64,000 nt of DNA from NCBI RefSeq assembly GCF_965216805.1, contig NZ_CBDCGN010000002.1:1240001-1304000 (forward strand), in the 5' to 3' direction. This DNA comes from Panacagrimonas sp965216805. Lineage in GTDB: Bacteria; Pseudomonadota; Gammaproteobacteria; Nevskiales; Nevskiaceae. Position numbers and translations under genes: made by a program. Positions 17,839 to 26,443 of the stretch are shown piece by piece. The notes under the pieces were generated by a model that was given only the letters and a program-made list of their open reading frames with translations, was not told where the DNA came from and ran no database searches. Within the stretch, counting starts at the first letter, position 1; every line of letters starts with the position of its first letter.

Positions 17839-18533
17839 CGAAATTCCTCTTGCAGGTCTTCGAGTTTCAGCGGTGTGTCCAGCGGGCGGTTGCCGAACCA
17901 GATTCTCCCCGTCCCCCAGCTCAGATCGCCGCGACAGAACCAGGCCAGGACCTGCGGATAAATCTTGCATTCCACCTCACGCATGACGCGGTTCGCCAAG
18001 GACTCGACGTCATCGTGCGGCTCGACCATGACACGCCCCTGAATGACGGCCGCGCCACCGTCGAGTTCCCGCGTGACGAAATGCACGGTGGCGCCGTGCT
18101 CGGCGTCGCCCGCTTCCAGCGCCCGCCGATGCGTGTGCAGGCCCGGAAAACGCGGCAACAGCGAGGGATGGATGTTGAGCAGGCGTCCGCTGTAGCGATC
18201 GACAAAGGCGTCGTCGAGGATGCGCATGTAGCCCGCCAGCGCCACGACCTGCGGCCGCAGCGTATCCACCGTTGCCAGCAGGGCCCGATCGAAGGCGGCG
18301 CGGGACGGATAAGCGGCGTGGGCCAGCACTCGCACCGGCAGGCCGGCTTCGGTGGCACGGGCCAGGGCGGGCGCGTCGACGACGTTGCTGACGACAGCGA
18401 CGATCTTTCCGGCGATGCGGCCGTCGCTGCAGGCCTGGATCAGCGCCTGCAGATTGCGTCCCTGCCCGGACACCAAAACCACGATCCGCGGCAGTGGCGT
18501 GTGGTCATCGGTTGGCGCTGCCCTTTCAGGCAA
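17835..18533 (-). CDS. purN: Phosphoribosylglycinamide formyltransferase
   Basis: The ~232-residue protein has PurN hallmarks: the N-terminal strand IVVLVSGQGRNLQALI, the PRPP-derived binding region, and the catalytic Asn/His of LLNIHPSLLPRFPGLHTHRRAL. It formylates GAR with 10-formyl-THF in purine synthesis. No in-frame ATG precedes the domain. The TTG at 18533, overlapping the purM stop, is the best start; GTG 18482 would cut into the first strand. The C-terminus is about 15 residues longer than usual. It lies between purM and the DUF3108 gene in one operon. Confidence 0.92.
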   Translation of the reverse strand: MPERAAPTDDHTPLPRIVVLVSGQGRNLQALIQACSDGRIAGKIVAVVSNVVDAPALARATEAGLPVRVLAHAAYPSRAAFDRALLATVDTLRPQVVALAGYMRILDDAFVDRYSGRLLNIHPSLLPRFPGLHTHRRALEAGDAEHGATVHFVTRELDGGAAVIQGRVMVEPHDDVESLANRVMREVECKIYPQVLAWFCRGDLSWGTGRIWFGNRPLDTPLKLEDLQEEFR

Positions 18534-19554
18534 GCCGCACGTCCTGTTTGCCCTTGGTGACTTCGCCGAGCACCCAGGGCTTGAGGCGCGACTTGCGCAA
18601 CAAGGCCATCGCCTCATCGACCTTGCGCCGCGGCACCACCAGCGCAAAGCCGATGCCGCAGTTGAAGACGCGCCACATCTCGTCGTTCTCCACCGAGCCT
18701 TCGGCCTGCAGCCAGTCGAAGATCGCCGGCCGCGTCCAGCTTTGCGTGTCCAACACCGCGCCGGTGCCCTTGGGAAAGCAGCGCGCCAGATTGCCGACCA
18801 CGCCGCCGCCGGTGATGTGCGCCATGCCGCGCACTGGAATTCCGGATTCCAGCAGCTTGAGGATGGGTTTGACGTAGATCTGCGTCGGGGCCAGCAGGGC
18901 GTCGCCAAGCGTCCCGCCGCCAAAAGTCTGATCCAGACCATGGTCACCGACCGACAGAATCTTGCGGATCAGCGAATAGCCATTGGAGTGCGGTCCGCTG
19001 GAAGGCAGGCCCACGATGACATCGCCGGGCGCGATCTTGCTGCCATCGATGATCCGCGACTGCTCCACCACCGCGACGCAGAAGCCGGCGATGTCGAAGT
19101 CGTCAGCGTTGTAAAGGCCGGGCATCTCCGCGGTTTCGCCGCCCACCAGCGCGCAACCCGCCTGTTTGCAGCCGCTGGCGACACCGCGAATCACCAGCGC
19201 CGCGGTACGCGGATCCAGCTTGCCGGTGGCGAAGTAATCGAGAAAGAACAGCGGTTCGGCGCCGGACACCAGCACGTCGTTGACGCACATGGCGACCAGG
19301 TCCACGCCCAGGCCCTCGACCTGTCCGGACTCGATGCCGAGCTTGAGCTTGGTGCCGACGCCGTCGGTGCCACTGACCAGGACCGGCTTGCGATATTTCT
19401 TTGGCAGGCTGACCAGGGCGCCGAAGCCGCCGACACCGGCCAGCACTTCAGGCCGATGCGTGGCACGGACGATCTTGCGGATATTGCCGACCAGCGCATC
19501 GCCGGCCTCGATATCGACGCCGGCATCTCGGTACGACAGGGGTTTGGCAGCCAT
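18526..19554 (-). CDS. purM: Phosphoribosylformylglycinamidine cyclo-ligase
   Basis: The 342-residue protein has AIR-synthetase motifs: LSYRDAGVDIEAGD at the start, VSGTDGVGTKL, NDVLVSGAEPLFFLDYF and VGGETAEMPGLY. It makes AIR from FGAM with ATP. It is the first gene of purM-purN-DUF3108 and diverges from the DUF2066 gene. The start at ATG 19554 matches family length. Confidence 0.96.
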   Translation of the reverse strand: MAAKPLSYRDAGVDIEAGDALVGNIRKIVRATHRPEVLAGVGGFGALVSLPKKYRKPVLVSGTDGVGTKLKLGIESGQVEGLGVDLVAMCVNDVLVSGAEPLFFLDYFATGKLDPRTAALVIRGVASGCKQAGCALVGGETAEMPGLYNADDFDIAGFCVAVVEQSRIIDGSKIAPGDVIVGLPSSGPHSNGYSLIRKILSVGDHGLDQTFGGGTLGDALLAPTQIYVKPILKLLESGIPVRGMAHITGGGVVGNLARCFPKGTGAVLDTQSWTRPAIFDWLQAEGSVENDEMWRVFNCGIGFALVVPRRKVDEAMALLRKSRLKPWVLGEVTKGKQDVRLA

Positions 19555-19724
19555 GGGAAAAGGCGAGGGTGGGGTGGGGTATCGCAAGCCTTGATTTTAC
19601 AGGGGCGCATCGCGCGCCCGCCATTTTCAGGATGGGGATTCAGGGTTGCGGATACGGCGCGGTGGATACACGCAAATGCCGGCGGGTCTTTCAACTTGCG
19701 GTGGCGGCCCCGGATAATCGGCGC

Positions 19725-20387
19725 ATGATCCCGTCCATGCGTACTCGCGCCCGTCCTGCCTGGTGCCTCCGGCTGCTGTGTTTTGTCGCCCTGCTGCCTG
19801 CTGCCACCGGCAGCGTGGCGGTACGTGCGCAGGATGCCGTTGAAGCCGAATCGGCGGCGGCAGCCGACCCGTTTTCCGCGCGGGTGCCGGTGGCGGACGA
19901 CAGCAATGCCACGCGCGATCAGGCCTTGCGCGAGGCGTTGTCGCGGGTGCTGGAAACGGTGGTGGGGCGCAAGGACCCGGCGTTCGCGCCGATGTTGTCC
20001 AGGGCGCCGCAATGGGCGCAGCAGTACGGACTGGTCAGCGATTCGGGCGAGTCGGGTCTGGCGCTGGTGGCGCGCTTCGACGAACAGGCGGTCAAGGATG
20101 CGCTCAGCGCGCGTGGTCTGCCGGTATTCGGTATCGACGCCAGCATGATCGAGGGGTGGGCGCTGCAGATCGCGGGCGTGCATGCGGCCAGCGACTACTC
20201 CCAGCTCATCGATTACCTCGGCTCGCTGCGAGGCGTGCGCCGGGTGGAGGTCGAGGAATTGCGCGACGATCTGCTGCGTCTGCGTCTGACCGTGGAAGGT
20301 GGCGTCGCCAGCGTGGCCGCCCAGGTCGAAGACAGCCGGGTGGTCCGCCGTGAAGGAGAAGGGTTCTATGTCTTCGTCGGAAGCTGA
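19725..20387 (+). CDS. DUF2066 exported protein
   Basis: The 220-residue protein has a signal peptide (about residues 1-38) and the DUF2066 pattern of ATRDQALREALSRVLETVVGR followed by FDEQAVKDAL. The function is unknown. The family sits beside purM and an AI-2E-type permease in many gammaproteobacteria, as here. The start is ATG 19725 or 19737. Its 3' end overlaps the next gene by 20 bp. Confidence 0.8.
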   Translation: MIPSMRTRARPAWCLRLLCFVALLPAATGSVAVRAQDAVEAESAAAADPFSARVPVADDSNATRDQALREALSRVLETVVGRKDPAFAPMLSRAPQWAQQYGLVSDSGESGLALVARFDEQAVKDALSARGLPVFGIDASMIEGWALQIAGVHAASDYSQLIDYLGSLRGVRRVEVEELRDDLLRLRLTVEGGVASVAAQVEDSRVVRREGEGFYVFVGS

Positions 20388-21552
20388 GCGCGCGCCTGCG
20401 GCGACGCCAATGCAGTCGTCGGCGCTGGACCGCCTGCACCTGCGCGATTCCTGGCCATGGCTGGCGGCTCTGGCTGGCTTCGGCGTGTTCTGCTGGCTGC
20501 TCGCGCCGATCCTGACGCCTTTTGTGCTGGGCGCCGGACTGGCCTACGCGGGCGATCCATTCGTGGACCGGCTGCAGCGCTGGGGCCTGTCGCGCACCGC
20601 CGGCGTCAGCCTGGTGTTCCTGTTCATCACGTTGCTGGGGCTGTTGGCGCTGGTCATGCTGGTGCCGATGCTGCACAACCAGCTTGCGGTGCTGCTGGAA
20701 AACATCCCGCAATGGCTGGCCTGGCTGCAGGACCGCGGCTTGGCGCAACTCGGCATCACCCTGCCGGAAGGCATGCGACTGGATGCCGAAAGTCTCAAGC
20801 AGGTGGTAGCCGACCACTGGACCCAGGCCGGCGGGGTGGTCAAGGAAGTCTGGCGGCACGTGTCGGCCTCCGGCGGCGCCTTGCTGGTGGCGATCGCCAA
20901 TCTGCTGCTGGTGCCGGTGGTGACGTTCTACCTGCTGCGCGACTGGGACTTGCTGGTCGCGTGGATCCGCAACATGATTCCGCCGCGCACGCTGCCGACG
21001 GTGGGCACGATGGCGCGCGAAACCGACGAAGTGCTCGGTGCCTTCATCCGTGGCCAGTTGACCGTGATGGCCGCGCTTACCGTCTACTACTGGATCGCAC
21101 TGTGGGCCGCCGGCCTGGACCTGGCGCTGCTGGTGGGACTGATCGTGGGCCTGATCAGTTTCGTGCCCTATCTGGGCGCCATCGTCGGCGTGCTGACTGC
21201 GGTCATCGCCATGCTGGTGCAGACCCAGGAATTGCTGCCTTTCGTGTGGCTGGCGGTGGTCTTCGGCGTCGGCCAGGTGCTGGAATCCAACGTGCTCACG
21301 CCCTGGCTGGTCGGCGACAAGATCGGCCTGCATCCCGTGGCGGTGATCTTCGCGGTGATGGCTGGCGGCCAGTTGTTCGGCTTCGTCGGCGTCATGCTGG
21401 CGCTGCCGGTGGCGGCGGTGCTGGCGGTGCTGTTCCGTCATGCCAAGCGGCAGTGGCTGGGCAGCCGCCTTTACGGGCATGGGGCCCCCGCCGAGCTGCC
21501 GTCGCAGGAAGCAGCGGCAACGCAAGCAGCGCCGACGCCGCCAAGCTCATGA
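20368..21552 (+). CDS. AI-2E/PerM-family transporter
   Basis: The 394-residue protein has about eight membrane segments and the family features WLLAPILTPFVLGAGLAY near the N-terminus and FVPYLGAIVG in the permease core. Members export AI-2, Na+ or unknown solutes, and the substrate here is unknown. The ATG at 20368 has AAGGAGAAGG upstream. It overlaps DUF2066 upstream and hda downstream (ATGA), so the three form one transcript. Confidence 0.9.
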   Translation: MSSSEAERAPAATPMQSSALDRLHLRDSWPWLAALAGFGVFCWLLAPILTPFVLGAGLAYAGDPFVDRLQRWGLSRTAGVSLVFLFITLLGLLALVMLVPMLHNQLAVLLENIPQWLAWLQDRGLAQLGITLPEGMRLDAESLKQVVADHWTQAGGVVKEVWRHVSASGGALLVAIANLLLVPVVTFYLLRDWDLLVAWIRNMIPPRTLPTVGTMARETDEVLGAFIRGQLTVMAALTVYYWIALWAAGLDLALLVGLIVGLISFVPYLGAIVGVLTAVIAMLVQTQELLPFVWLAVVFGVGQVLESNVLTPWLVGDKIGLHPVAVIFAVMAGGQLFGFVGVMLALPVAAVLAVLFRHAKRQWLGSRLYGHGAPAELPSQEAAATQAAPTPPSS

Positions 21553-22274
21553 AGGGCGACCAGCTCGCCCTGGCGGTGCAACTCAATCCGGTCCCCAGCT
21601 TCCAGAATTTTTTTGCCGGGCCCAACCGACTGGCCCTGGAAACCGTGCAGCAGGTCGTGCGCGCAGGCGGTCCTGCCGCGCTGTACCTCTACGGCGCTGC
21701 GGCAAGCGGCAAGTCTCATTTGCTAAAGGCCGCTGCGGGCGACGACCCGGTGCTGCTGTCCTTGAACGATTCGGGTCAATGCGCGCGCCTGCACGACCCG
21801 GCGCTGGATGCGGCGCCGCTGCTGGCGCTGGACGATATCGAGCCTGCGCTGGCCGATCCCGATGCGGCATTGCGCCTGCTGCGCCTGCTGGACCGGCGCC
21901 GTCAGCAGGGGCGGGCCTTGCTGGTCGCCGCGCGGTCGGCACCCGCCCGACTGCCGGTGGCGCTGCCGGATCTGCGCACGCGGCTGGAGTCGATGGTGTT
22001 GCTGGGGCTGAAACCGCTCGGCGAGGAACACCGCCGCGAACTGCTGCGTCTGCAGGCCCAGGCACGCGGACTGGAGCTGGCGGCGGACGCGGTGTCCTGG
22101 CTTCTGAACCGACTGCCGCGCGATGCCGGCAGCCTGATCGCGGCGCTCGAGCGCGTAGACCGCGCCAGCCTCAGCGCGCAGCGTCGTCCGACGGTGCCGT
22201 TTCTGCAGCAGGTGCTGACGCCCGTATCGCCGCCGCCTCCCGGCCACGAAAGCGCACGAACATCATCAGGCTGA
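21549..22274 (+). CDS. hda: DnaA-like AAA protein, Hda homologue
   Basis: The 241-residue protein has the Hda/DnaA domain III layout. An N-terminal clamp-type segment QLALAVQLNPVPSFQNFF resembles the sliding-clamp-binding QL(S/A)L motif. A P-loop-like YGAAASGKSHLL, a sensor region and the C-terminal lid follow. With the beta clamp, Hda stimulates ATP hydrolysis by DnaA and limits re-initiation. The last ~18 residues are an unusual tail overlapping the opposite-strand DUF2069 gene. Confidence 0.88.
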   Translation: MKGDQLALAVQLNPVPSFQNFFAGPNRLALETVQQVVRAGGPAALYLYGAAASGKSHLLKAAAGDDPVLLSLNDSGQCARLHDPALDAAPLLALDDIEPALADPDAALRLLRLLDRRRQQGRALLVAARSAPARLPVALPDLRTRLESMVLLGLKPLGEEHRRELLRLQAQARGLELAADAVSWLLNRLPRDAGSLIAALERVDRASLSAQRRPTVPFLQQVLTPVSPPPPGHESARTSSG

Positions 22275-22551
22275 GATAGTCCAGCGCGGCGATGCTGGCG
22301 ACCAGGAACGATCCCACACGGGTGTCGGGTTGCGCGTAACCCTCGGCCAGGTAACCGGCGACATAGAACGCCACCAGCATCGAGGCCCAGGCCGCCGTGT
22401 AGGTGCGCGCGCGCAACAGGCCGGGCAGGGGCGCCAGCAGGATCGCCGCCAGGCTCAGGCTGAGCAGTCCGGGATCGTGCAGCACCACCGCCACGATCAA
22501 GGCGCAATGCGATCCCAGCGCCACGCGCTGCATGATCACGGGCGGGCTCAT
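22171..22551 (-). CDS. DUF2069 membrane protein
   Basis: The 126-residue protein has about four hydrophobic helices and the family segment SMLVAFYVAGYLAEGYA. The function is unknown. It is translationally coupled to wrbA (4-bp overlap), an association common in this group. Its final ~35 codons overlap the 3' end of hda on the opposite strand by 104 bp. Confidence 0.8.
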   Translation of the reverse strand: MSPPVIMQRVALGSHCALIVAVVLHDPGLLSLSLAAILLAPLPGLLRARTYTAAWASMLVAFYVAGYLAEGYAQPDTRVGSFLVASIAALDYLSLMMFVRFRGREAAAIRASAPAAETAPSDDAAR

Positions 22552-23162
22552 GCGGGCGTGACCTGAAGTCGCAACGCGGTCTGCGCAACGCGTTTGCCCA
22601 GGGCCTGGCACAGCGCAGTTTCTTCCCGCGACAGCGGTCGCGGTTCCGCACCGGTGCCGGAGACGTGCGACGCGCCATACGGGGTGCCGCCGCTTTGGGT
22701 CGACGACAGTTCCGGAAGGGCATAAGGCAGGCCCAGCAACAACATGCCGTGATGCAGCAGCGGCAGCATCATCGTCAGCAGGGTGGATTCCTGCCCACCG
22801 TGCAGGGTGCTGGTGGAGGTGAATACCGCCGCCGGCTTGCCGATCATGCCGCCGGAAAGCCACAGGTCGGAGGTGCCGTCGAGGAAATACTTCAGTGGCG
22901 CCGCCATGTTGCCGAAACGGGTGGGGCTGCCCAGGATCAGGCCGGCGCAGTCGGAGAAGTCGCGCGCCGCGGCGTACGGCGGTCCGTCATCGGGAATCGC
23001 GGGCAGGGCGGCTTCGCATTCGGCGGACACGGGCGGCACGGTGCGAAGCCGCGCGATGGCACCGCCGGCTTCCACGCCACGCGCGATCTGACGCGCCATG
23101 GCGGCGGTAGACCCCTTGCGCGAGTAATACAGAATGAGAATTTCGACCGGGACTGCGGTCAT
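22548..23162 (-). CDS. wrbA: NAD(P)H:quinone oxidoreductase, WrbA-type flavodoxin
   Basis: The 204-residue protein has the flavodoxin phosphate loop YYSRKGSTAAMA and the WrbA segments GSPTRFGNMAAPLKYFLD and FTSTSTLHGGQESTLL. It carries out two-electron quinone reduction using FMN, protecting against redox-cycling quinones. The start at ATG 23162 has GGAG upstream; the longer frame is less likely. It is the first gene of wrbA-DUF2069. Confidence 0.93.
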   Translation of the reverse strand: MTAVPVEILILYYSRKGSTAAMARQIARGVEAGGAIARLRTVPPVSAECEAALPAIPDDGPPYAAARDFSDCAGLILGSPTRFGNMAAPLKYFLDGTSDLWLSGGMIGKPAAVFTSTSTLHGGQESTLLTMMLPLLHHGMLLLGLPYALPELSSTQSGGTPYGASHVSGTGAEPRPLSREETALCQALGKRVAQTALRLQVTPA

Positions 23163-23393
23163 GGCTGGCTCCGGTTGCGAAACCGGCATTGTAAGTCCAG
23201 GTTCCCGCTCGCCAACCGGGCGATCCGGGATTTCGGCGACGAAGCCGCCTCAATCCAGGCTACGAGGCTCGGAATGCCAATTCCAACCCGAGACGCCACG
23301 CGGCTTGTGGTGTCACGCCCCTGGACCACGGCAGCGCATACACTCCGCGGCCGATGAACTGTATCCGCGTGTTGATGCCCGCATTCCTGCAGC

Positions 23394-24662
23394 ATGTCTG
23401 CTGAGCCTGTACCCAAGGGCGGTCGTCGCGCGGCCATCGCCTTCATCCTGGTGACGGCGGCGCTGGACATCCTGTCCATGGGCATCATCATTCCGGTGCT
23501 GCCGGCGCTGATCGAATCGTTTGTCGGCTCCAACGCCCAGGCCGGCTGGATCAACGGCGTGTTCGTGGCGCTATGGGCGCTGATGCAGTTCCTGGCGTCG
23601 CCGGTGATCGGGTCGATTTCGGACCGCTACGGCCGGCGTCCCGTGATCCTGCTGTCCACTTTCGGTCTGGCCGCCGACTACGTGCTGATGGCGATGGCGC
23701 CCAACCTGTGGTGGCTGGCGCTGGGCCGCATCATCGCCGGCGTCACCTCGGCCAGTTTCACCGTGGCGTTCGCCTACATGGCGGACATCACGCCGCCGCA
23801 GCAGCGTGCACGCGCCTATGGACTGATCGGTGCTGCCTTCAGCGGCGGGTTCATCGCCGGGCCCCTGCTGGGTGGGCTGCTCGGCGAGATTTCGCCGCGC
23901 GCCCCGTTCTGGGGTGCCGCGGTGCTCAGCAGCCTGGCCTTTCTGTACGGCTGGCTGGTGCTGCCGGAATCGCTGCCGCCGGAGCGGCGCATGGTCTTTT
24001 CCTGGCGTCGCGCCAACCCGTTCGGTGCGCTGCAACTGCTGCGCTCTCACACCCAGTTGCTGGGCCTGAGCATCGTCAACTTCCTGCTGTATTTTGCCCA
24101 CCATGTTTTCTCCGCGGTATTCGTGCTCTATGCCGGCTACCGGTACGGTTGGAGCGCGGGACAGGTCGGCGCGGTGCTGGCGCTGGCGGGGGCACTGGAC
24201 ATGCTGGTGCAGGGTTGGGCGGTGGGTCCGCTGGTGCGGCGCTGGGGCGATGGACGCACCATGGTGTTCGGTCTCTGCGGCGGCGCGTTGGGGATCGCCT
24301 GCATGGGGCTGGCGCCGAGCGGCGTCTGGTTTGCGCTATCCATGTTTCCCAATGCGCTGTGGGGCTTTGCGATGCCCACGCTGCAGTCGCTGATGACCCA
24401 GCGCGTGTCCGAAAGCCAGCAAGGCCAGTTGCAGGGCGCCATCAACAGTCTGGGCAGTGTCGCGGGCGTGCTGTCGCCGCTGTTCTTCGGTGCGGTCTAT
24501 ACCGTCACCGTCGGACCGCAGGCCTGGATGGATACGCCTGGCGCCGCGTTCCTGATGGCGGCGCTGGTGTTGGCAGCCGCAGCGGTCATGGGTCGTGCGG
24601 TGCTCAGCCGCACGCGTGATCTGCCGACGGCAGACGCTCTGGGGCCGGGTAGGCAGGACTGA
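23394..24662 (+). CDS. MFS drug/tetracycline-type exporter
   Basis: The 422-residue, 12-helix MFS protein has motif A GSISDRYGRRPVIL, loop motifs of the TCR/Tet (DHA1) subgroup and GFIAGPLLGG in helix 5 (motif C-like). It acts as a proton antiporter for hydrophobic compounds; the actual substrate is unknown and resistance should not be assumed. No adjacent regulator is seen. Confidence 0.88.
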   Translation: MSAEPVPKGGRRAAIAFILVTAALDILSMGIIIPVLPALIESFVGSNAQAGWINGVFVALWALMQFLASPVIGSISDRYGRRPVILLSTFGLAADYVLMAMAPNLWWLALGRIIAGVTSASFTVAFAYMADITPPQQRARAYGLIGAAFSGGFIAGPLLGGLLGEISPRAPFWGAAVLSSLAFLYGWLVLPESLPPERRMVFSWRRANPFGALQLLRSHTQLLGLSIVNFLLYFAHHVFSAVFVLYAGYRYGWSAGQVGAVLALAGALDMLVQGWAVGPLVRRWGDGRTMVFGLCGGALGIACMGLAPSGVWFALSMFPNALWGFAMPTLQSLMTQRVSESQQGQLQGAINSLGSVAGVLSPLFFGAVYTVTVGPQAWMDTPGAAFLMAALVLAAAAVMGRAVLSRTRDLPTADALGPGRQD

Positions 24663-24753
24663 TGCGCTGGACCATCATGGCAGCTGGGCGATCGGGTTGG
24701 ACCAGCGTCCCGGAATCGCAGTCCGGGGCCGAACACGGGGGCAATGGCCGGGA

Positions 24754-25536
24754 ATGAAGGCGGGCTTACCAGGCTGCGCGACGTTGTTGCTGGCAGCATG
24801 CGGCGCGGGGTGCACGTTGCCGGCCTGGCGAATGCTGCCGCCCGAGCGTCCGCCTCAAGCGCCTGCCGTTGCACCGCCAACATCCATGCAGGCCGGCGAG
24901 TCGCAGGCGCGCGGCCGAGCGGCACAGGCGACCGCACTGGTGCAGCAGACCCAGGTGCTGGTGCCATCCTGGACCGCGGCCGACCTGACCCTGAGCACGG
25001 CACACGCGGCGTTGCTCGCGCAGGACTGGTCGCTGGCCCGACGCAAGGCCGACGAGGCCGCGGCTCTGGCGGAGCAAACCCTGTCGGATTTCTACGCCCG
25101 CCAGGCCAATGCCGAACTGCAACGGGCGCAGCAGTACACCGGCCTGGACGACGCGCAACTTCTACAGCTGCGGACGGCCGAGGAGATCATGGCCACCGGC
25201 AACAGCCGACTGGCCTACGGACAGTTGCGGCAACTCAACTGGCAGCTGGACAAGCGCATCAAGACCTATGCAGTGCGGTCCGGCGATAGTCTTTGGGTGA
25301 TCGCCGCGCAGCCGGAGCACTACGCCAACCCCTGGCTATGGCCGTTGATCTGGCGCGCCAACTTGTCGGTGCTGCCCGACCCCGACCGCTTGCGCAGCGG
25401 ACAGGTGTTGCGCGTGCGTCCGCACCCCAAGGTCGATGAAGTGGTGCAGGCGCTGAGCTACTCGCGCCGAGAAGCGGGAATCGAAGCTGGCGTGACCCCC
25501 GAGATCGGCGAGATCCGGGAAGCGCCCGGGCCCTGA
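24754..25536 (+). CDS. LysM-domain lipoprotein
   Basis: The 260-residue protein has an N-terminal signal with lipobox-like LLAACGAGC, a helical repeat-rich middle (about residues 60-165) and a C-terminal LysM-like domain (VRSGDSLWVIAAQPEHYANPWLWPLIWRAN). It likely binds peptidoglycan from the outer or inner membrane. It converges on the lytic transglycosylase gene with 7 bp between the stops, which fits a shared cell-wall role. Confidence 0.8.
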   Translation: MKAGLPGCATLLLAACGAGCTLPAWRMLPPERPPQAPAVAPPTSMQAGESQARGRAAQATALVQQTQVLVPSWTAADLTLSTAHAALLAQDWSLARRKADEAAALAEQTLSDFYARQANAELQRAQQYTGLDDAQLLQLRTAEEIMATGNSRLAYGQLRQLNWQLDKRIKTYAVRSGDSLWVIAAQPEHYANPWLWPLIWRANLSVLPDPDRLRSGQVLRVRPHPKVDEVVQALSYSRREAGIEAGVTPEIGEIREAPGP

Positions 25537-25543
25537 GGAGCGC

Positions 25544-26194
25544 TTAGCCGCGATGCCAGCGCTGGTTGAGCGCACGCATCACGCGATCGGGGTACCAAGT
25601 CTTGCCGTAGCTGCCGTTGTAGCGCGCCAGCGCGCCGACCAGGTTGCCGCGCTCCTTGTCCAGGTAGAAGCGCAGGATGGTGCAGCCCATGCGCAGGTTG
25701 GTCTGGACGTGGAACAGGTTCTCGTCCGGGCCGGCAATCTCCCTGAGCCAGAACGGCATGATCTGCATGTAACCCTGTGCGCCGGCGCTGGAGATGGCGA
25801 AGCGATCGAAGCGGCTCTCCACTTCGATGACGGCCAGCGCAATCTCCGGTGGGATGCGCGCGCGCTGTGCCTCGCGGTGCAGCACCCGCAGAAAATGCAG
25901 GCGCTCGGCATCATCCTTGATGAAGCGTTCCAGACGGCCGGACATGTCGATCAGCCAGACCTCGGCGTCGAAGCGGTGTTCGAAGCTATCAGCTTCGGCG
26001 ATAGCGGTTTCCAGCAGCACGCGCAGTTCGGGTTCGATCTCGCCGCTGGGGCCGGCGTGTGCGGGCCACGGACACGCGAGCATCAGGGCCAACAGCAGCC
26101 ATGCGAACCCTAGCCGGCAGGGCGGCCCTTGGTCGCCGGCGGGCTCAGCCAGCCCTACTAGCCCACATTTCTCACAGGTCGCCGGAGAATCCAT
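25544..26194 (-). CDS. Lytic transglycosylase (SLT domain) with a start inside a MITE
   Basis: The ~216-residue protein has a goose-lysozyme/SLT-type domain. The catalytic Glu is in LAVIEVESRFD, followed by SSAGAQGYMQIMPFW and the C-terminal ARYNGSYG. It cleaves peptidoglycan between MurNAc and GlcNAc. The signal peptide (LGFAWLLLALMLACPWPAHA) begins about residue 28. The only good start, ATG 26194 with AGGAGG 10 nt upstream, lies in MITE copy B, so the first ~12 residues derive from the element. A TTG within the signal peptide is the only alternative and leaves it too short. Confidence 0.78.
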   Translation of the reverse strand: MDSPATCEKCGLVGLAEPAGDQGPPCRLGFAWLLLALMLACPWPAHAGPSGEIEPELRVLLETAIAEADSFEHRFDAEVWLIDMSGRLERFIKDDAERLHFLRVLHREAQRARIPPEIALAVIEVESRFDRFAISSAGAQGYMQIMPFWLREIAGPDENLFHVQTNLRMGCTILRFYLDKERGNLVGALARYNGSYGKTWYPDRVMRALNQRWHRG

Positions 26195-26409
26195 TGCCTA
26201 TTCCCCTCCTCACTGCATTCTTCAAGCTTGCTTCAGAAACAGACTGTCGGCGGATTCTCCGACTGGATCGGCGCTGGCCTGTCTGCGGCGCGCATCGCTT
26301 GGGACTCACTCACCCCATAGAACCACTATGGAGTTCGCTCCGTCCGGGCGCGCTGCACTTCCTCGACGTACGGCCATCACGCGATCCCCCTGTGAGAAAT
26401 GCGGGCTAG
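26158..26409. mobile_element. MITE-like element, copy B
   Basis: The 252-bp non-coding element has 21-bp terminal inverted repeats: CTAGCCCACATTTCTCACAGG at the left (26158-26178) and its complement at 26389-26409 (20 of 21 match). It shares ends and subterminal sequence with copy A. It supplies the ribosome-binding site and ATG of the lytic transglycosylase gene and ends 34 bp from the proS stop. No transposase of the same ends is in the window. Confidence 0.75.
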
Positions 26410-26443
26410 TGCTTTTGGCCCTTGCTGCGTTTGCACGGCAGAT

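Noticed and set aside
23394..24662. A tetracycline resistance gene
   Set aside because: The protein is of the TCR/Tet MFS group, but chromosomal members export many compounds and no TetR-type regulator is adjacent.
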